A program made the translations under genes and the position numbers. From NCBI GenBank assembly GCA_963794745.1, contig CAWCEZ010000009.1, positions 62,001 to 126,000 on the forward strand: a DNA stretch of 64,000 nucleotides. The letters run 5' to 3'. The notes under the pieces were generated by a model, which saw only the letters and a program-made list of their open reading frames with translations, made no database searches and was not told where the DNA came from. The number at the start of each line of letters is the position of its first letter. The stretch's first letter is position 1. Source of the DNA: Fen-671 sp963794745. Lineage in GTDB: Bacteria; Actinomycetota; Acidimicrobiia; Acidimicrobiales; Palsa-688. This document shows positions 63,510 through 64,000 of the stretch, in pieces.

Positions 63510-64000
63510 TCACGCGCTCCCCGCAGCCCGTGTCGGCAGGACCAAAGACAGTGCCGCCGCCTCCCAGCGAAGCTCGATATGGTCAGCCTCGCCCACGTAG
63601 TCGCCGTCCACCTGGTAGGGGACGGGGCGGTAGCCCTTGACCGTTGCCGCGGTCAGGCCCTGTTGTAACGACACGTGCTTGGAACGGCCGGCTTTGACGC
63701 CTTCGCCGAACGCAGAACCCAGGACCGGTAACAGTACCCCCAAGGTCAGCTTTTGGAAAGTGACCAAACTGAGGCCGGTCTCCAGGGACGTGGCTGGCGC
63801 CAGGTGCATCGGCCGGTTGCCAAAGTATGTGTACGGGTCGGTATTGAGGCAGATGGTGAAGTAGCCGTCCTGCGGCCCGGCTTCGGGGCTCTGCACCGAG
63901 AACGCCGGGCTTCGCCGGTCATAACCAGTTGCCCATGTGAACAGCGTCGCCATCACGAACAACGCCGGGCCCGCGTAGCGTTTGAGGGGCGCCAGCTTTT
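63510..64000 (-). CDS. diacylglycerol/lipid kinase family protein, C-terminal part (runs off the right edge)
   Basis: At least 163 aa; the ORF continues beyond 64000. Has DGYFTICLNTDPYTYFGNRP, HLAPATSLETGLSLVTFQKL, and VPYQVDGDYVGEADHIELRW, the C-terminal beta-sandwich of DagK/YegS-type kinases. The N-terminal catalytic domain is outside the window. Confidence 0.82.
   Translation of the reverse strand, partial: KLAPLKRYAGPALFVMATLFTWATGYDRRSPAFSVQSPEAGPQDGYFTICLNTDPYTYFGNRPMHLAPATSLETGLSLVTFQKLTLGVLLPVLGSAFGEGVKAGRSKHVSLQQGLTAATVKGYRPVPYQVDGDYVGEADHIELRWEAAALSLVLPTRAAGSA

Noticed and set aside
1..64000. CRISPR arrays, insertion sequences or integrase genes, including at the edges of the tRNA module
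   Set aside because: No regularly spaced direct repeats with unique spacers and no transposase or integrase motif was seen in any frame.

Overview
The window is GC-rich DNA most consistent with an actinobacterium. Supporting signs are a WhiB-type regulator beside a PdtaS-like histidine kinase, tandem ArsA-like ATPases, DUF3107, F420-type LLM oxidoreductase and DUF2332 genes, and frequent GTG/TTG starts with overlapping stops. A full System I (Ccm) cytochrome c maturation operon is unusual for the phylum and leans towards a deep lineage such as Acidimicrobiia; that placement is inference.

Layout. 0-4.9 kb: end of an SPFH gene, NfeD-like protein, ECF sigma factor, drug-type ABC exporter, secreted CAP protein, peroxiredoxin. 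5-6.7 kb: GGDEF protein and an unknown. 6.7-14.2 kb: ccdA-ccmABCDEFGH. 14.2-23.8 kb: C5 DNA methyltransferase, two zinc-ribbon AIM24 proteins, two PilZ proteins, a SufR-like regulator divergent from Mrp, a molybdopterin oxidoreductase with its cytochrome b, an EAL-DICT protein, a nitroreductase. 24-30.3 kb: sugar island (ROK kinase, SIS isomerase, DeoR regulator, binding protein, and a MalF-MalG-like permease fused in one ORF). 31-42 kb: S9 peptidase, DUF929 and Asp-box secreted proteins, kinase, phosphotransferase, methyltransferase, LLM oxidoreductase, DUF2332; many carry single-base frameshifts.

42.2-48.4 kb, all on the minus strand, is the centrepiece: about 30 closely packed tRNA genes for 19 amino acids (no Ser seen), interleaved with a Ro60/Rsr (TROVE) gene, an HNH nuclease gene and the RNA ligase rtcB. 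Two RNAs just downstream of rsr look like Y RNAs. One is a tRNA-Asp-like fold written in circularly permuted order and closed by a Ro-type stem. Eleven of the 30 tRNAs have C instead of the near-universal U at position 33, the three Leu-anticodon tRNAs lack the long variable arm, and the anticodon set (Arg GCG, Ile UAU) would avoid TadA and TilS. My reading, as inference, is a self-contained backup translation and tRNA-repair module.

49-64 kb: RHH-like/SRPBCC fusion, large LuxR-type ATPase regulator, MOSC protein, GIY-YIG-like/DUF4240 protein, two proteins of unknown function, dGTPase, DUF3107, two ArsA-like ATPases, PdtaS-like kinase, WhiB, and the end of a lipid kinase.

At least 18 single-base frameshifts interrupt otherwise well-conserved genes across the window. 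Because they hit housekeeping genes such as ccdA, uncorrected sequence errors are at least as likely as real decay. Frameshifted genes are typed as pseudogene with that caveat.
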